From assembly GCA_024449915.1 (NCBI GenBank), contig JAMZAV010000323.1:62001-126000 (forward strand): a DNA stretch of 64,000 nucleotides. The letters run 5' to 3'. Below the pieces are notes generated by a model. That model made no database searches. It was given only the letters and a program-made list of their open reading frames with translations, and had not been told where the DNA came from. The first letter of the stretch is position 1; each line of letters opens with the position of its first letter. This DNA is from Sweltsa coloradensis (Eukaryota > Arthropoda > Insecta > Plecoptera > Chloroperlidae). Shown here one piece after another: positions 40,101 through 55,100 of the stretch. The position numbers were made by a program, and so were the translations under genes.

Positions 40101-43100
40101 CATCGATAGCCACAACACTACTCAAGAGTGGCGTTAGCGTTGACATTCGAGGCCCCGATGTGAATCAGATCCGCATCTAAAGAATAACTTTCTTTAACAA
40201 CGGGAGGACTTTCGGATTTTTGCCTTTTTCATATAGATACATTCAATTGTCAATAGTCTAGTATTAATATTTCGCCCCTGGAGGCGGCCCCGTCGGCTGC
40301 ACGGTCGCACTGCTGCGCCGGCACTGCCAATTCATGCAGCGTCAGGTGGGAAATTTTCCCATTCGTAACTAGAAAATGCCAAAATCTTTTCAGGCAATGG
40401 ATCAAGTTGTTTTATTCTGCATAGGCATAGGTCATTCTGCATAGGTAGAGACTTGAGTAAAACACTGCATGAGGTAATAAAAGCGGGCAAAATTGTCTTC
40501 GGGCAAGTAGCCTAAAAATTGTACCGATATTCACTTTTCCAAGGAGCGTTTTTTTTTTTTTTTATGGAGTGTATAATCGGATGGTCAGCCCAGTGGCGTA
40601 CGCAGGAATTTATTTCAGGAAGGGCCTGGAAGAACGACTCAATGAGGAGTGTGGAGGGGATGCCCTCCACAATAAGCCTAGCGCCACAGGCAGTTTTTTG
40701 AAAAGGTGTTTTTGAAGTGGTTTTTATGTAGGCCGGCTATTTTAGAAGAAGTTAAAGGGGCTTTGCTGAACAAAAAAAGAGAAAAATGAATAAATGAATT
40801 TAACTTTTTTTGCGTAAACGTAGGTTTAGATGATTTGCATTTTTTTGCATTGCAACTGGATTCACCCCCCGTACCCACTGCGCCGACAATATATACTTGT
40901 ATGTGGCCTAGTAGCCGGTACTTGCTACCGGGTCACGATAACGACACATACAACGCACGAACGTATTCGTACACCACACATCCGATAATAATAAGCACTA
41001 CCTTAACATGATCACGCACAAGTCACGACTTTACTCAGGTGTAGTTACAATGAATGTGTTTTAGGCCTACAGTGTTATTTTAGCACTACCGAGCACTACT
41101 CACGACGTATCCTGATTCCTGACAGGCTAAAACAGCATCAAAATAAAAATGATGTTTGTTTGTTGTGCCTACTGCCTACCTTACAAATTGTGGTGTTGAA
41201 GAAAAAGCACTTGGCCTAAACACTACCGAGTTTGAAACAAATCACAACACATACAACACTATGAGAAAAGCACACACGAAATAAACTGACCGAACATAGC
41301 AAGCAACGTACTGCACGAACCGCGAGAAGATGGCAACTGAAATGGGGTAAAGTGTAGGGTGGGTAGGTAGGAAGGTAGGAGTTTTTTAGTTTGTTTACGG
41401 CATTCTTGGCTTTGAAAATGCACTAGTGTCATTAGTCGTTGGACGCACGTGACGGGCTGGACAAAATTCTTGGAAACCCATACTTTTGAACGATACACTA
41501 GCGATTAGCAAACAAAGATGTGTCTAAAAATAACCACATTTTTGAAGACCGGAGCGTTGACTGTCTACATGGCTATGGTGAGACTGACCACTGAGAAGGG
41601 GCAATAAATGAAAAGTTAAGTTGGAACTTGGAACTGCATGTAAAAAAAGCATGTAATAACTATTTCAAAAAAATATTTCTAGAAAAGGTATTTATACGTG
41701 GATTGATAGCCAAATAGATAACGTGACACGCACAATCACGCGTGTCACGATTCACGTGTGAGTCATGTATCTTGCACAATCACTCACGACTAATTCCATT
41801 TAGTTCACACTCATGATAAATGTCGTGAGTCACGCGTGAGTTCACGACACGCGCTCAGCTCTAGTAGGGCCTACGGTCATTTACAAGAAATTACCACATC
41901 ACATAGGCTTATAGCTCTAAAACCACAGTGCAGTGTGGCAGAGAATTTGAGTTCTATGCGAAAGGTCAGCGGTTCAAATCTTCATAAGGTCGTGATATTT
42001 TTAGTTTTTACTTTCTATTCAGGCCCATTTTTTCTGCACATGATTTCATTACATTCGGCCTTGTCGCGAACGCAATTCTACAAGGGGAACTTGTTCGGTT
42101 GGGGGAGTCCAACTTTTGTTAGTGGGAGTTTTACACTTGGGGTTGGGACACTCATTTTTGGTTGATAGGGTAGTCCTTTATATTTAAAATAGAAACATTG
42201 GGCCTAGGCCTAAAGGTTTTGTAGTTTGTTTTTTGTTTTTTTTTACATCACACCAATGTAGGCTAGGCCTACCACTGTTGTAAGTGACCGTTCAACAATA
42301 TTATTATGGGGGCACGCCTCGTCGCCTAGAGCCAATCAAAGCTTTGACTGTACGAATAATTTTGCACTATTATTACGGCTGACCGTACGAATATCCACGG
42401 CCTTCTTAGAATTGTTCAAGCCCTGGGTAGTAGCCTAGCCTAGTAGGTCTATCTATGTTGTATTATATGAACCCCAGAGAATATGAAATGTCTTAAAATC
42501 CATTAAATTGGGACAAAACCAGACGTTAACTAACTCACTTTTCACGTTTTAGGTGTGGACATTGCAGCCGTCTAGCACCAACATGGGAAGAACTGGCAAC
42601 AATTCATAATAATGAAAATGGTGATGTGACCATAGCCAAGGTGGATTGTACTGTTGAGACATCGCTTTGCTCGGACCATGATGTTACTGGATATCCTACG
42701 TAAGATCTCCATTATCCATAAACTCTTGATTTAGTTCTTAATCTTAATTTTTTTTCAGAAACAAAAGTTAATGGGCCTGATGGCCCTTACCTGTGTTTTG
42801 TGTAGAGCCTAGAGGGGTAGGGTAGGCCCTACCTACTACTTGTACCTATTAGTCTTGGTAGCAATGGTTTTAGTTTATTCGATTTCTATGATCGTAACAT
42901 TTGTTCTTCGTGATTTCATTCTTTGATCGTAAATTTTGGAGCATCCGTCAAGTGGATTTCATTCTTGTGCCGGGTCCAAAACAAGTGACATTTTATTAAA
43001 CATGATTCATTCACTCTTGGTCAATGATTTTAACTGCATATGCATGCCTTCAAATAGATTCACATTTTTTTGGTTACATGGTAGTCACCTCTTGGAGACC

Positions 43101-46100
43101 ATCGGGTTGATGTAACCAATCATATCGTACTTTGAATTAGATCTATAGTGCATTTTTTTTTTATGGTAATTTAACCTAACTGCATTGATTGACATCGGTC
43201 TTATCTGTTAAAACGAACATAAACAATCAGCGAGCTCCTATTGGAGCCGATCGGCTAAAAACATTTTTTTTTTTTATGATAAATTTTAATGAGAATGCAC
43301 GTGGTGATGCGTTAGCGTTATTTGCACCCCACTGTAAAACAGATATACGAGAGTTTGGCCGGGCCAAACAATAGTTAGTATATTAACGGGTAGTGGGCTA
43401 AATACTGTTGGCTAAAAAATTCAATTTTATTATGGCGGATCGAGCGTTGTGCAACCCCACTGGACATCAGTTACGAGTGAGACTCATCAATATTGGTAAA
43501 TGCCTTCAACGAGAGTATGGCAAATACTTTGTAAATTCCGATTTTTTTGTACGAATTGAGGATCTGGATCGATTTCCTACCGTTTCCAAGTCCGATCGAC
43601 CAATAAAAACATATACACTATCCTACTGGTGCTTATTGAGCCTAATACTACATATTGAGTCTTGAGCAGGCTCTAGCTTAACATCGCACTGTTCTCAACA
43701 ACGTACCTGTCGACGTCTCGCTGCTCAAGATCACCTAAGCCTACGACTCCTGATCTAATATCCCCCAGAACTCAATTTTAGTAAAATGTATTCTAAACCA
43801 GTTGTACTCCTTACGTGAATCATATATATGACCGAGTAACTCTATCGTGCATTCCGTCGGATTATGGGTGCTAAATAGGCTACGAGTATGGTGAAAATTC
43901 CCCTCGACATGCAAGCATCGTATGTTTACTGAAATATCTTGGTCCTTATTAATGGTAATGATTACTAATGCTCTGTCGTTGTTCCACCGTACAGAAGTGT
44001 CAAGTTCTTTACTGGCTATGAAACAATCGTTAATATATGTGCCATGGTCGCACATTTGGCACCACTAAAATGGTGAATAATAGCTGATTTACTCGAAATT
44101 ATTTCATTTAGCCGTGCCTAAAATATTGTACAAAGTTCATTTTATTAGTGTATGTTTTTTCAGCTTCCTAACTACGGAGTTCGACCAATATTTACTACCC
44201 GATGTCATCACTACTACCTACCATAGTGTGCTGTTTTTGTAGGCCCCTAATTACACAGTAATGGTCTCGAAAGGGGGCCTCCTGAGCCAATATCCATGTT
44301 CCGCAGCACAACACACACCTGTTCTTCAAGAGTCCCACCTAAGGCCTACACTCCCTGCAACTGTCAAATAAACCCCCTCACTTGACACCTTCAATTTTCA
44401 GCTAAAAAGTACCTCCTAAACCAAGGTTACTACTCCCTTACTGAATTCCTGTCATGCTAGATGAACTGAGTGAACTCATGTCTTTTCCACTTCCATCGGA
44501 TTGGATTGGTGCATAAATAAGCTTTCTGAAGTATGTACAAAATTATTCCCCACTCAGACATGTCAAAATACTGTATTGTATTAATTGTTTATTCTTTGGT
44601 AGGTACCTATATTATGGTGTTGGTGTGTACTAGAATCGTTTTCATATGTTATCACCATTAATTAATCTATTCATTAGCATTTACTTTGTTATTTGTAATA
44701 TAAAATCTGTTAATTAAATTATATGTGACCTAGACCTAGTAGTCAATCATGTGGGCCCCTACGTATCAAATTGGTGAATAAATAGCTCATTTACTTTACT
44801 CTGGAGAATGTGTTCGTAGTATTTCCAGCCTCCTAATGAAGATGATTGTTGTGTAACAGCCTACATTTTATAATATTATGTAATTTTTTTTTCAGCTACC
44901 TAACCAAAACAATTAATAGACAACAATTTGAGTGTTCTTATCCACATTTTTTTAGTTCAGTAGGCCAATGGCCTGAATCCCACCTGATGTCATTAAGTTG
45001 TCTCACAATGTATCTATTTTGTTTTATTTTGTTATTGGCAATACAAACCCTATGTTAGGCCCAAATACATTACGTATATTATGTATGTTTCTGGTGTCAC
45101 AGTGTGTAGCCTATGTTTAAGGTTGATAAGTGTTTGTATGTAAATTACTATTAGGCCTAACTGAGGAAATAATTAGAAGTCATTGTTTAATAACATTTTT
45201 GTTTGCACAGAAACACTGCTGATTATGAAACAAAGGAGCTAGCTCTGCTAGATTACTTGTATCTAGACTAGAGGAGTGTGGACTTTACTCTGAGCATTGT
45301 AATTTGAAATACTGTAACTTGTCTCATTCTTTGAGAGTGATTAGTGGTTGGATAGTAGTAGCCTACCGGTGATTGTGCATAATAATATGCTAATTAAAAT
45401 TTAATATCACTTTCCAAATATGCATAGGCCTAAGCCATAACTCAAAGCACAGCCGACGACATATGTTCATATCTACCAAAACATGTGACGAATAGGCTTT
45501 GATTGACATTGTGCGGCTTGCTTGATATGAAGCCTAGAGTTAAAAGAGTCTTTATCGAGTGATTTTTATCTAACGTTACACGATGAGATGATATAGGCGT
45601 GGCGGTGCAAAGCCAGGCCATGAGTTTAGTACACCCACCTCTCCCTCACTTCTTGCTGCCTTGCACGTCAGAAAACAATCGGTGACATAAGGCATATGCC
45701 ATTGTTCTTAGTAATGTAGTGTAGAAGGTCTACTACCGGTAACAGCTTTGACAGAGTACATGGGTTTGGCCTACGATAATATACATACATTGTAATCACG
45801 TCACGTACATAATGTCCATGATTCTTTTCAGATTAAAATTCTTTACTGCAGGAGAAGTAAGTGGTGTCAAATACAGAGGTGCAAGGGATTTGACAGCTTT
45901 ATCAGACTATATTGATGAACAGCTGGGTACCAGCAAAAAACCTGACACGCCGGGAGAACTTGACGTACCGAAACCAGTGAATGGCCTGTTTGAGCTAACG
46001 GATGATTCCTTTACAAAGCACATTGAAAAGGGGAAGCACTTCATCAAGTTCTACGCTCCGTGGTGTGGACATTGTCAGAAACTAGCTCCGACGTGGGAAG

Positions 46101-49100
46101 CTCTCGCCAAGTCCTTGGAGTACAGCACAGACGTCACGATCGCTAAAGTGGACTGTACTGCTCACCGGACGGTGTGTAACGAGTTTGAAATCAAAGGTTA
46201 TCCCACACTTCTGTGGATGGAAGATGGCAAGAAGGTAGAGAAATACCAAGGACAACGAACTCACGAGGATATGAAGGCCTTCATCACTCGGATGGTGGGT
46301 CCCAGCGACACCGATTCATCGACTGAAGAGGTTGGAGTGGAGGAGGGTTCCAGTAATCTCTCTCTCAGGGGACAACTTTGAACACGGCATTGCTAATGGA
46401 GTCAGCTTCATCAAGTTTTTTGCTCCATGGTAAGACTTTTAGTCTGTATAGTGTACACTGTACAACCTACATGGTTACTGACCTATTTATTCACAATTAC
46501 TCTTAGTTGTTGATTGATAGAATACTAGGCTGAGTATATTTATATTGTCTATATTTTTTGTATACACAGTCTAGGCTACTAATCACAGCCACTGTTTACA
46601 CCCTTACCTAATATAAAATAGATACCTGCGGTCTGATTCTGTAAAATCGTTATGGAAGATAACGATCGTTATCCTGCACTTTAGCGACAATTTTGCGTGT
46701 CGACAGATTTTTAAAAAAATTATAGCGATCGCTATAAAACGAGAAGAAAAGGAGTCCTATCTATGCTATCAAGATACGATAAAATGGCGGCCTAGCGACT
46801 ATTTTAAGAATCAGGTAAATAACGAAAATTTTTATAACGTTGATATTTCATATAAACCGTGTCGCTACCCGCTATCATAGCGACTATTTTTACAGAATCG
46901 CACTGCTGAGCGGCCAAAGGGCTGGGTTTTCAGTAGATAGTAACACACGATCCCTGTAACGCCACCGGGTAAGCTTTAGGTTCCCTACCTTACCCTTTTG
47001 AATTTTCTTTTAAGCACTATTAAAATGAAATAGAATGGGTTCTAGTCTACTGTAAGAACTTTTAACAGTTTTTTTTTTAAATTTGGGAAAAGGCCAATGG
47101 CTATTTTTATATGTTGGGAGAAGGGTTGACGGGTTTTGGGAAAAAGCAAGAGAACATAAAAAACAAAAACCCGCCTGAAGGGCTGGGGGCCAAAACTTTT
47201 CACCTCTGATGAAACTGCAGCAAATTTAAAGTTGTTTGTTACCTTAATCCACGCGTTTTTCGTCCTTTTTTCGTCAAGTTTTTGTAAGACTAGTCACTCC
47301 CCGCTCCTAGGGAAAATTTATTGTAGACCCGGTACTTCCGTGAATCATCTCTGTGCTTCTGCTTGTGTTTTTGTGACAAAAATGTTGGGGAACAAAATTG
47401 GAAAAGCTTGTGCAGTATGGGAAAATGGTAATTCACTCTGTTTTAATTTAGAAAATAGGGCGTATTTTATGTTTTCAAAAGTCTGTATTAGGTTTAGGCA
47501 TCCATAAACCAGGACTACTAATTCTAAAGTACAAGCCGGTAAATCTTATAAAATATAAATATGGGAATTAAAAAAAAATCTCTCTTTTCTAGGTGTGGTC
47601 ATTGCAAGCGTTTAGCACCTACTTGGGAAAAGCTTGGGGAAAAAATTTGTTGGTAAGCACTGGTGAAAAAATTTTTAAAATTGATTGCACATTAGACAAT
47701 AGTAAGGACCTTTGTAATCAGCAAGACGTGGACGGCTTCCCGACCCCTCTTTCCTCTACCGAGAGGGGGAGAAAGTGGCGAGTACAACGGTTCTCGTTTT
47801 GGGGACGACTTATTACGAATTTATTTCCAACATCTTCCTCATGACACTGTAAAAAGTTCACAAAACATGACATTTGAAAAGTACAGTAGCGTGGTATGGT
47901 AAGTTTATTGCAACTTTTGTTACTTGTATTGTGGGGGTAGGGCTACTATGTACTCTTCCATTCTGAAGGAATTTTGGTTTTCACTTAGAATGAAACATTC
48001 TTGTTACTTATTTATGTACTAGTACTAGGTAGGTAATTGAAATGTGTGATTGTTGAATGTGATCTCATCTATGATCGATATTATTACTGAAGAATAGAAT
48101 GTGAATTGTTGTTTTGTATATCCATTATCATGACGGGCTATTAAAGGCCGTGATGTACCTTAGAACACTAATAATTGAACATCTACGTTAGGTGAAAACT
48201 GAAAAGCCAGTCCCAGTGGAATTATTTAGAACGATGGCCAACGATGTTGTGCTAATTCTAGGCCCTAATATTTAGGAAAACTCAGGCTAGTTTCACATGT
48301 GAGCTGCATGTGAACTGTACTTACAAATTACAGTCATCCCCACCATTATTTACTTTGATTGACTTCGCCCCAAGTAGGTAGGTACCAGTAGGCCTACTGC
48401 ACACATGGCAGTCCCATAAGCACTTAACTGAACTCTAGATTTTATTGTTTTGATTCTACTAGTGATTGGTAGAACACTAGAACTTGATCTAAATTTCTTC
48501 AGTAATTGATTGCTAGAACTTTAAAATTTTTCCTTTAATTGACTGGTGATGACTATGACTAATGCTTTAAGACTCCAACAACTGTCTGATAATAATGGTA
48601 TGCGGGATAGATGAGTTGGAAAACATTAACAAAACCATACCTTTGGAGGATTAAAGCTCATGTCTCGTCGTTACATACGCCACTTGTTAGTCACATTCAC
48701 AGTGGGGGTGTGGACAACTCGTTTTGGTGTAGGTTCAAAGATGAAGCACTAGAATTGTTGGCTGGACATGTGTCTCCTGCTAGACGGAGGCCATTTATGA
48801 GTAGCCTACTGCCGGTAGCAAATAAATTACCTCATATTGTGGTTCAAGTAGTTGTTTCATTATTCTTCCCCTATCATGTATTCACGAAACATTCCCGTAA
48901 GGGAAATTTATAATAATAAACGGATAGGTACGATCCAGAAATGAAATTACCAGCCCCGATCATCAACACGTCCTCCCAATATTTTGTTTAAATGTTGGCA
49001 CTTTTCACAGTAACTTGCTGATGCTTTAGTCTTACTTTAGCAAATTACCGGTAAAGAGCTTATTTCATTACTGCATAGTGCGTATACTTGAAAAAGCAAA

Positions 49101-52100
49101 TTAATATTACTTGTCCGGGTGTGATTTAAACTACGTAGAACACAATATTGTGCATAATTCTGCTGTCACATTGGGGTCATTCATCACTAAACTCAAAAAA
49201 TATATTTCATTCAGGCTAACCAGTTATGAATTTAGAAAGTAACAGAAAAATGATTGGGTAATTTTTTAGCTAGGTAGGTCCCATCGGCAAAAATCTCCCA
49301 TAAAGAAATAACATGGGGACGATCTTTATGCCCCTTGACCTTGGAGGATTTTGACCCAAAAAAATTTGGCCATTATTGACGTAATCGGCAGCCTTTTCTG
49401 TAAATCCGCTATGTTTTGTTTGTACAAATTTGGGCAAGTGGTTTGGTCAAAAAATGCTTACCAAAAAAGGGTGTGATTTTGGAAGGCATACTTTTGCGTG
49501 CGAGTATATATTTGTTTCACAGTTTCGAGACACATGTTTATAAAGGGGCCCTTTTACATTAAAATGATTACTCTAGTATCTATGTGGAACAAAAAAAAAG
49601 TTTGGGTCACAGTTACAAGATAAAGTTTTTAAATGTTCATTTTAGTGAAGTATTCTGCAATAGATTATGTGGTTAAAAACTAATTTTTGGGGTAATAGCC
49701 CCTTTAAGAATCCAAATGCTGTAAAACCGCTATTACACGGGATTGGGTGCCAACTGATATGAAGCAGGATGTTTTTTAAAAAATAAAATTTTACTTCATT
49801 TGGAGCTACAAGCACAAGAGTCCACTTATAATTTTTTTTTAATTGATATTTTAAATTGCATTGCCAACCCTTTTTATTTTTATATTGTTTTATAATAAAT
49901 TTATTTTTAAAAGGTCAGATTTTTAAATAGAAATTTATTGAAATCAACAAATCTGATTATAAAATTTAAACTTGTAGAACAGGTAAATTGAAAATTTTTA
50001 AATGAAATTTTTTTGTGGAACAGTTATTTTTTTTTTTTTATTTTTTTATTTTTTTATGTTTTTTTTGTTTTTTTGTAAATTTGTTTGGGTTATTTTTTAT
50101 TTATTTGTATTGTTAACTAAAACTTGCTTTGTTCAACCCAGTTTGATAAGACAAATAGACTTTGTGTCGAAATAGTTTCAAAAAAAATATTTATTTTAAG
50201 AACAGTGTAACTCAAATAATTTCAATTTAACAAACAAATCTGAAAAATTTAAAAGTACCTAGGTTTATGTTTTTTTTTAGAAAAATTTGAGATCAACCCC
50301 TGCTTTAGACCTAAAATATTGTTTTATGCCCATCACAACGCACACATACATAGCTACAGTATCAATTATTATTATTATTATTTATAATGTCTGTATACCT
50401 ACGTACTCTTTAATGGTTTTAAAATTAGGTGCCACACATAATCGTATTATTGATCGATAATCATATTGGATAAATCTCGATAATCGATAATCAAAACTCA
50501 TCGTAATTGAAATATCAATATTTGTTAAACGGCCCTAACACATATTCTATTTCCCGCTTGAGCAACAGAGTAGGTCCAAGTGTTTTACTCAGATTTATGC
50601 TTGGAGCAAACTTAGCCGATAGCGGAGGCAAAAACAAAGACAACACAGACAAAACGAGGCAGCGGTGGCATGAGATTGTTAATTGTTTTTGATTTCATAT
50701 ACCACATTTGAAATTCCCTCTATGTCGAACGGGCTTAAATTTTGTTTGGTTTAAAATTGTATTATTGATTCCATAATGACATTACCATTTCGATAATCGA
50801 TAATAATGAAAAATATCGATGTGCTTTTCCCCAATTATTCTTTGAAAAACTGTTCTCGTCACTACAAACACGATCGGAATATCCTTATTACTTTTAGGTT
50901 CGGTTTTTTTATTTCTAGTTAATAGTTACCTGACATTGTGAGAGTGGGTTGCTGTAAGAGTACCTTTTTCGTAAAGGAGGTGCTTACTAGTAAATAAATA
51001 AATATAATAAAAAAATAAATAAAATCTTATTTTGATGGATGTTATTTAACGTTAAATAATGCCTAGGGCCTGTTACTAAAATGTATTTCTTTCTTTGAAT
51101 ATACTGGTTTTCCGTACATCACCATATTCATCATATTTAAAGTAGATATTTAAACGCGTAAATCTTGAAGATATTACAGAAGGTTACCAAGATTGTATTG
51201 TATTTAAGATATCGATTGTATTGATCTACTTAACACTGTGCTAGTCTTAAATCAATGAATATCACCGCAACCTCTGTATATTTAATACAGACCATTTAAA
51301 AATATTCCGTCTGAAGTTAATTTCTTTATGATGATTGTTTTCTAAACCCGAAAACTTACACTCACATTAGTCACCATTCTCTTAATCCTAAAGCTTTCAA
51401 CTACTGATGAAAAACCTAATACTCAGACTTCATCGGTGGTCCTCCCGCCTTGGGTTTGATACGGACCACCCAGGGTATGGCTAAAGGCCAACAGAAAAAG
51501 TTTTTTTGAGAGCTTCTGTAGGAGGGCGGCTACTGCAACGGGCCCGGGGGTGCTTCTCTTTTTCGAGTCCCCCGCTGGGTTTTTAAACTGGGCCCAAAGG
51601 GTTTTCCTCCCTTCTTCCCCCGTCGCTGTAAAGTATGGCTCTGGTTTTAGGCCACCCGGTTTTTTCTGACTGGCCCCCGGGGGTTGGTCGGGACTACATA
51701 TGCCCTTTGGTTCGGAAAGCACAGTAAAGAACTCTTCCGGTGTCCGCTTTCATTTTTTCCCTTTAACAGCATCCCTGGTTTTAAGGGCCAAATAGAGTAT
51801 GGCATCGGTGTCTTCGATCTTTAATTTGACTTTTTTTTGGGTTTTATTATCTCTTCCTTCCCCGAAATTCGATTGTCGGGTTTTTTTTCCAGTTTTTTGT
51901 GGAGACAAAGGTAGTGTGGGAACGAGTTTTCTATTCATGAAAACCCTCGGCGGGGTTTAAACCCGTTACAAAGGTGTTGTTCATGGGCCCAAAAAGAGCT
52001 GGGAAAGGGATTTTCCCGTTTTTTTTTCAATCGAAAGTTTCGTTTTTTCACCGCTGTTTCAGAAAACCCTTTGGGCCTTTGGGCTGTACTTGGGACTACG

Positions 52101-55100
52101 GGTTATAAAACTGAACCGTAAGTTCGGAGAATTTTTTTAAACTCAGGGGGAAGTCTAAATTTGCCAAACTGGGGCCATTGTCCTTGGGACCGTTTTGGTT
52201 ACCGGGGCCCCGGAAATTTTAAATTGCAAGGGGTTGTTTATTCCCCTTGATTTGAACTTGGAGCCCACGATCCGAAGTACCGGGAGAAATAGTCGGTTAC
52301 GACAAAGGTTTAACCACGTTTTTTTTCAACTTGAATGGGTCCATGGCAAAAATCTCCCCGGGCCCCTTAAAGGGAAAAACTCTGAAGAAATCATTGGCTC
52401 ATGGGGGGTTACGGGGAATGTTTAAATGCCCTTTTTGGGCTTTTTTTCCCTGACTGAAAATTCAATTTGATGGTTATTCCTGGCCACCACACTGCTTCAG
52501 ACCCCTTTTCCCGGGAAAATTTGTTTTTCCCTTGGGGGCCCTTCCGGGGAAATTTTCTCCAATATTTGGGTTTTTGGGGATTCCGGGATTATAAGACAAA
52601 GTGCCTCTCATTAACAAACTATCGTTAATTGAAAGCTCATCCTTAAGGGGACCAGAAGCCTGTATTTTGGGTCTATTTTTATTCTTTGAGGGCACCCTTT
52701 AAAAGTATATTTTACAAGTGTGTCCCTATTGGATCTTGATTTTTTTTTCTTCTATTATTTTTTCCCAAATAGGGTGTCGTACTGGGATGTTGCTGTTCAC
52801 CAAAGTAGGGACGCGGACATTTCCTTTTCAAATTATTTGTTTTTTTCGCATGGAAGGGGTTTTTTGAAGCGTATTGCGAGGGACTAGATTTTTTCCCGGG
52901 GAAAATGAATTTTTGTAGCTGAAATCTCTTTCTTTCCGCATTGGGAATCTTTTAGTTGGGGGACACCCTCATCAAAGTTCTTGGAATTAAACAAAAGGGA
53001 CTAGGGGTTTGTGGCCCAGTTCAATGAGAATGACTTTCCCGGGTTTATAAATTTCCTTGAGCCCTTTCGAAGCCCACCCCAATCCCCATGCCCCCCCTTT
53101 CGATATTCGCAAAATTTTTTTCCGGCACCGATAAGGATTTGACACATAGGCTATTGGTCTCCTTTTTCCCCATCATTTGTTCTTGTAATAAGACCCCCCC
53201 CAAAAACCCGTATACGAGCATCCCCGAAACAATAGTTGTTTTTGTTTGGGCGTAAAATGCTAGTTTTGGGGTGCACGGGTTTTAACAAAGTCTTGATCTT
53301 CTTAAAGGGTTCCTCTTAGGGGCCCCATATCCAAGAGTTTTTTTTGAGAGTAACTGTTTAAGGCCCAAAGGATCTTTTTTTTCCCGGGGGAATGTTTTTC
53401 CCGAGAAAGTTCCCCCATTCCAGAAAACGTGGACTTCTGGATTTCGATGGTGTTCCAGTTCACAACCCGCAGATATTTTTTCTCTTTCCGGCCCGCAATC
53501 CCCTGGGCACAAACCTTTGGGGCCTAGGAAGGTGATTTTTTTTCCCCCCCGGAAAACCCTTTTTCTTCTCTTTTGAGTGTCTTCCGATTTTTTCTAATCC
53601 TCTAGTACAGCTCGAAGACGGCGATCATGTTCTTCTTGGCTGTCCCCCACACATTAGTCATCCTGTGGATCTCTACCCCTTTTCTAGCCCTTGGAGTAAA
53701 TGTTTCCTTTCTTTTAAAGTTTTTCCTGGGGCCGGGGATCCCGAAGGGAAATTTTGGGAAATTTTAAATCTCCCAATGGCGAGGGGAAGGGGCGTGAGAT
53801 GCTGAGATTTTTTGGGCCCAAGGGAAACCCCCTCCCAAAAAACCCGCTTTTGCGTCTATTTTTTTGGGGAATACCTTAGCTCCAGAAGTTTTCCTAGTGT
53901 AGCTCTCCCTTAGGGATGGATGTTTTTCCCCGTTTCAAAATACGTTTAAGGGTGAGTAAGATCTAGGGAATTGGGAAACCCCAACTGCGGTTTTTGGCAC
54001 TACCCCCTTTTGGGTGGCACACCAATCGGTTGCCTCTTCTACTTGGGCTATGACCTTTTTTTTAACCCATGTTATCTATTTCCTTTTTTACAGTCCTAAC
54101 AAGGCAAGGTACTGACCTGGGAGTAAAAAAGGGCTTTGGAGTCGCTCCAGGATTTACATTGTTTTTTTAGTTTTCCCTGGGGGGTTTCCCCAAAACCATG
54201 AAGAGATTTTTAAATTCTTTTTTCCAATTTGTTTCTTGGACTTAGTTTACGATTGGATCGATAGATTTGGGTTTGGGCCTAGGATTTTTAGGGTGTAAAA
54301 ATTTTTCAAATAAAGTGGGGTATCTAGGCCCTTTCCCCTAAATACACGGTTTCAGTGGATACGGCCTCTGAAATTGAGATTCCCTTTGGGCCAAAACCCA
54401 ATAACATCCAGTTTGGGCTTTTACTGGGCCCCCAGAGTATTTTGGTGGTTTTTTTTTGTAAAAGGGTTTTTCGATATTCTGATTACCGTTCAGAGCTGGG
54501 AAAAACCTCACGTTCTGCTCCATTGTCCCCCCCCTTAAAAATCTACTTCCTTACGTGGGGCCCTTTTATTGTAAAACCAAACCCGGTTTTGGGTTTCCCC
54601 ATTATTTTAGCTTCCGATAAAGGCCCCGTCACCTGGTTTTTGTCTAAGGGCCTCTGCGACTTTTTTTTGACGAAAACCTTTGCCCAAGTTTCCCCCCGTA
54701 GGGCCCCGTTGTTGCTTTGGGGACCTTTGCGGCATGAGCCTCGGTTTTTCGGCATGGTTTTTGGGGTTGTAAAGGCCCCCAAAAAACCCCCCCCCCTTTC
54801 AGTTTTTTAAACCCTTTTTTATTTACATTTTGATAACCCCCCCGTTGGGGCTTCACCCTTTTTTTATCGTTTTTTTAAATTGGGAAATTTCTTTCTTCTT
54901 TTAAAGGGGGGAATGCTTGGCCCATTTTTGCATTCTTCCGGGTAAGGTTTGGTTTTTCTAGCACTAGGCCTACTAGGATCAGAAGAGTACTAACCCCTTT
55001 TCCTAGCTATTTTCCCCTGATAACCGAAAATTTGGGGGGGGGCCTTATCAAAATTTAAACTTGGGATTTTAATTGCAGTTTGTTTGGGTTAGTTTCTGGC

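Larger units (their letters stand above)
37106..42552 (+). other. TXNDC5 intron 1 (5.4 kb)
   Basis: Holds the TAGGCC-rich cluster, a TIR element (37442-37871), three copies of dispersed repeats (38413-38490, 38799-38969, 40591-40880) and a stretch with many CACG/CGTG words at about 41715-41855. The 79-codon frame at 39941-40180 is not recognised and is not called a gene. Confidence 0.7.
45494..50540 (+). repeat. Copy 1 of the duplicated TXNDC5 3' block
   Basis: Matches 55877-64000 in order: the exon 3 region is almost identical. From about 46912 on, the copy shows many small indels and substitutions that lengthen homopolymers (e.g. GGGGAAAAAAA where copy 2 has GGCAAAAAG). It lacks the 3257-bp insertion of copy 2 and has its own 277-bp element. 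Confidence 0.85.

Noticed and set aside
39941..40180. 79-codon frame starting at ATG in TXNDC5 intron 1
   Set aside because: No family recognised, no splice partners, and surrounded by repeat fragments.
41941..41990. Possible B box (GCGGTTCAAATCTTC) of a tRNA gene
   Set aside because: No matching A box or cloverleaf upstream.
43408..44055. Frames at 43408-43665 (+) and 43741-44055 (-)
   Set aside because: The composition of the 104-codon minus frame looks plausible for protein, but no motif, homologous copy or splice site supports it.
45832..47851. A genuine second TXNDC5 paralogue or alternative 3' exons
   Set aside because: Exon 3 is almost identical between copies, the damage follows a sequencing-error pattern, and exons 1 and 2 are single.
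54355..54810. 151-codon plus-strand frame in the noisy block
   Set aside because: Antisense to the Gypsy-like pieces and built from homopolymer runs (many Phe, Pro, Gly, Lys).
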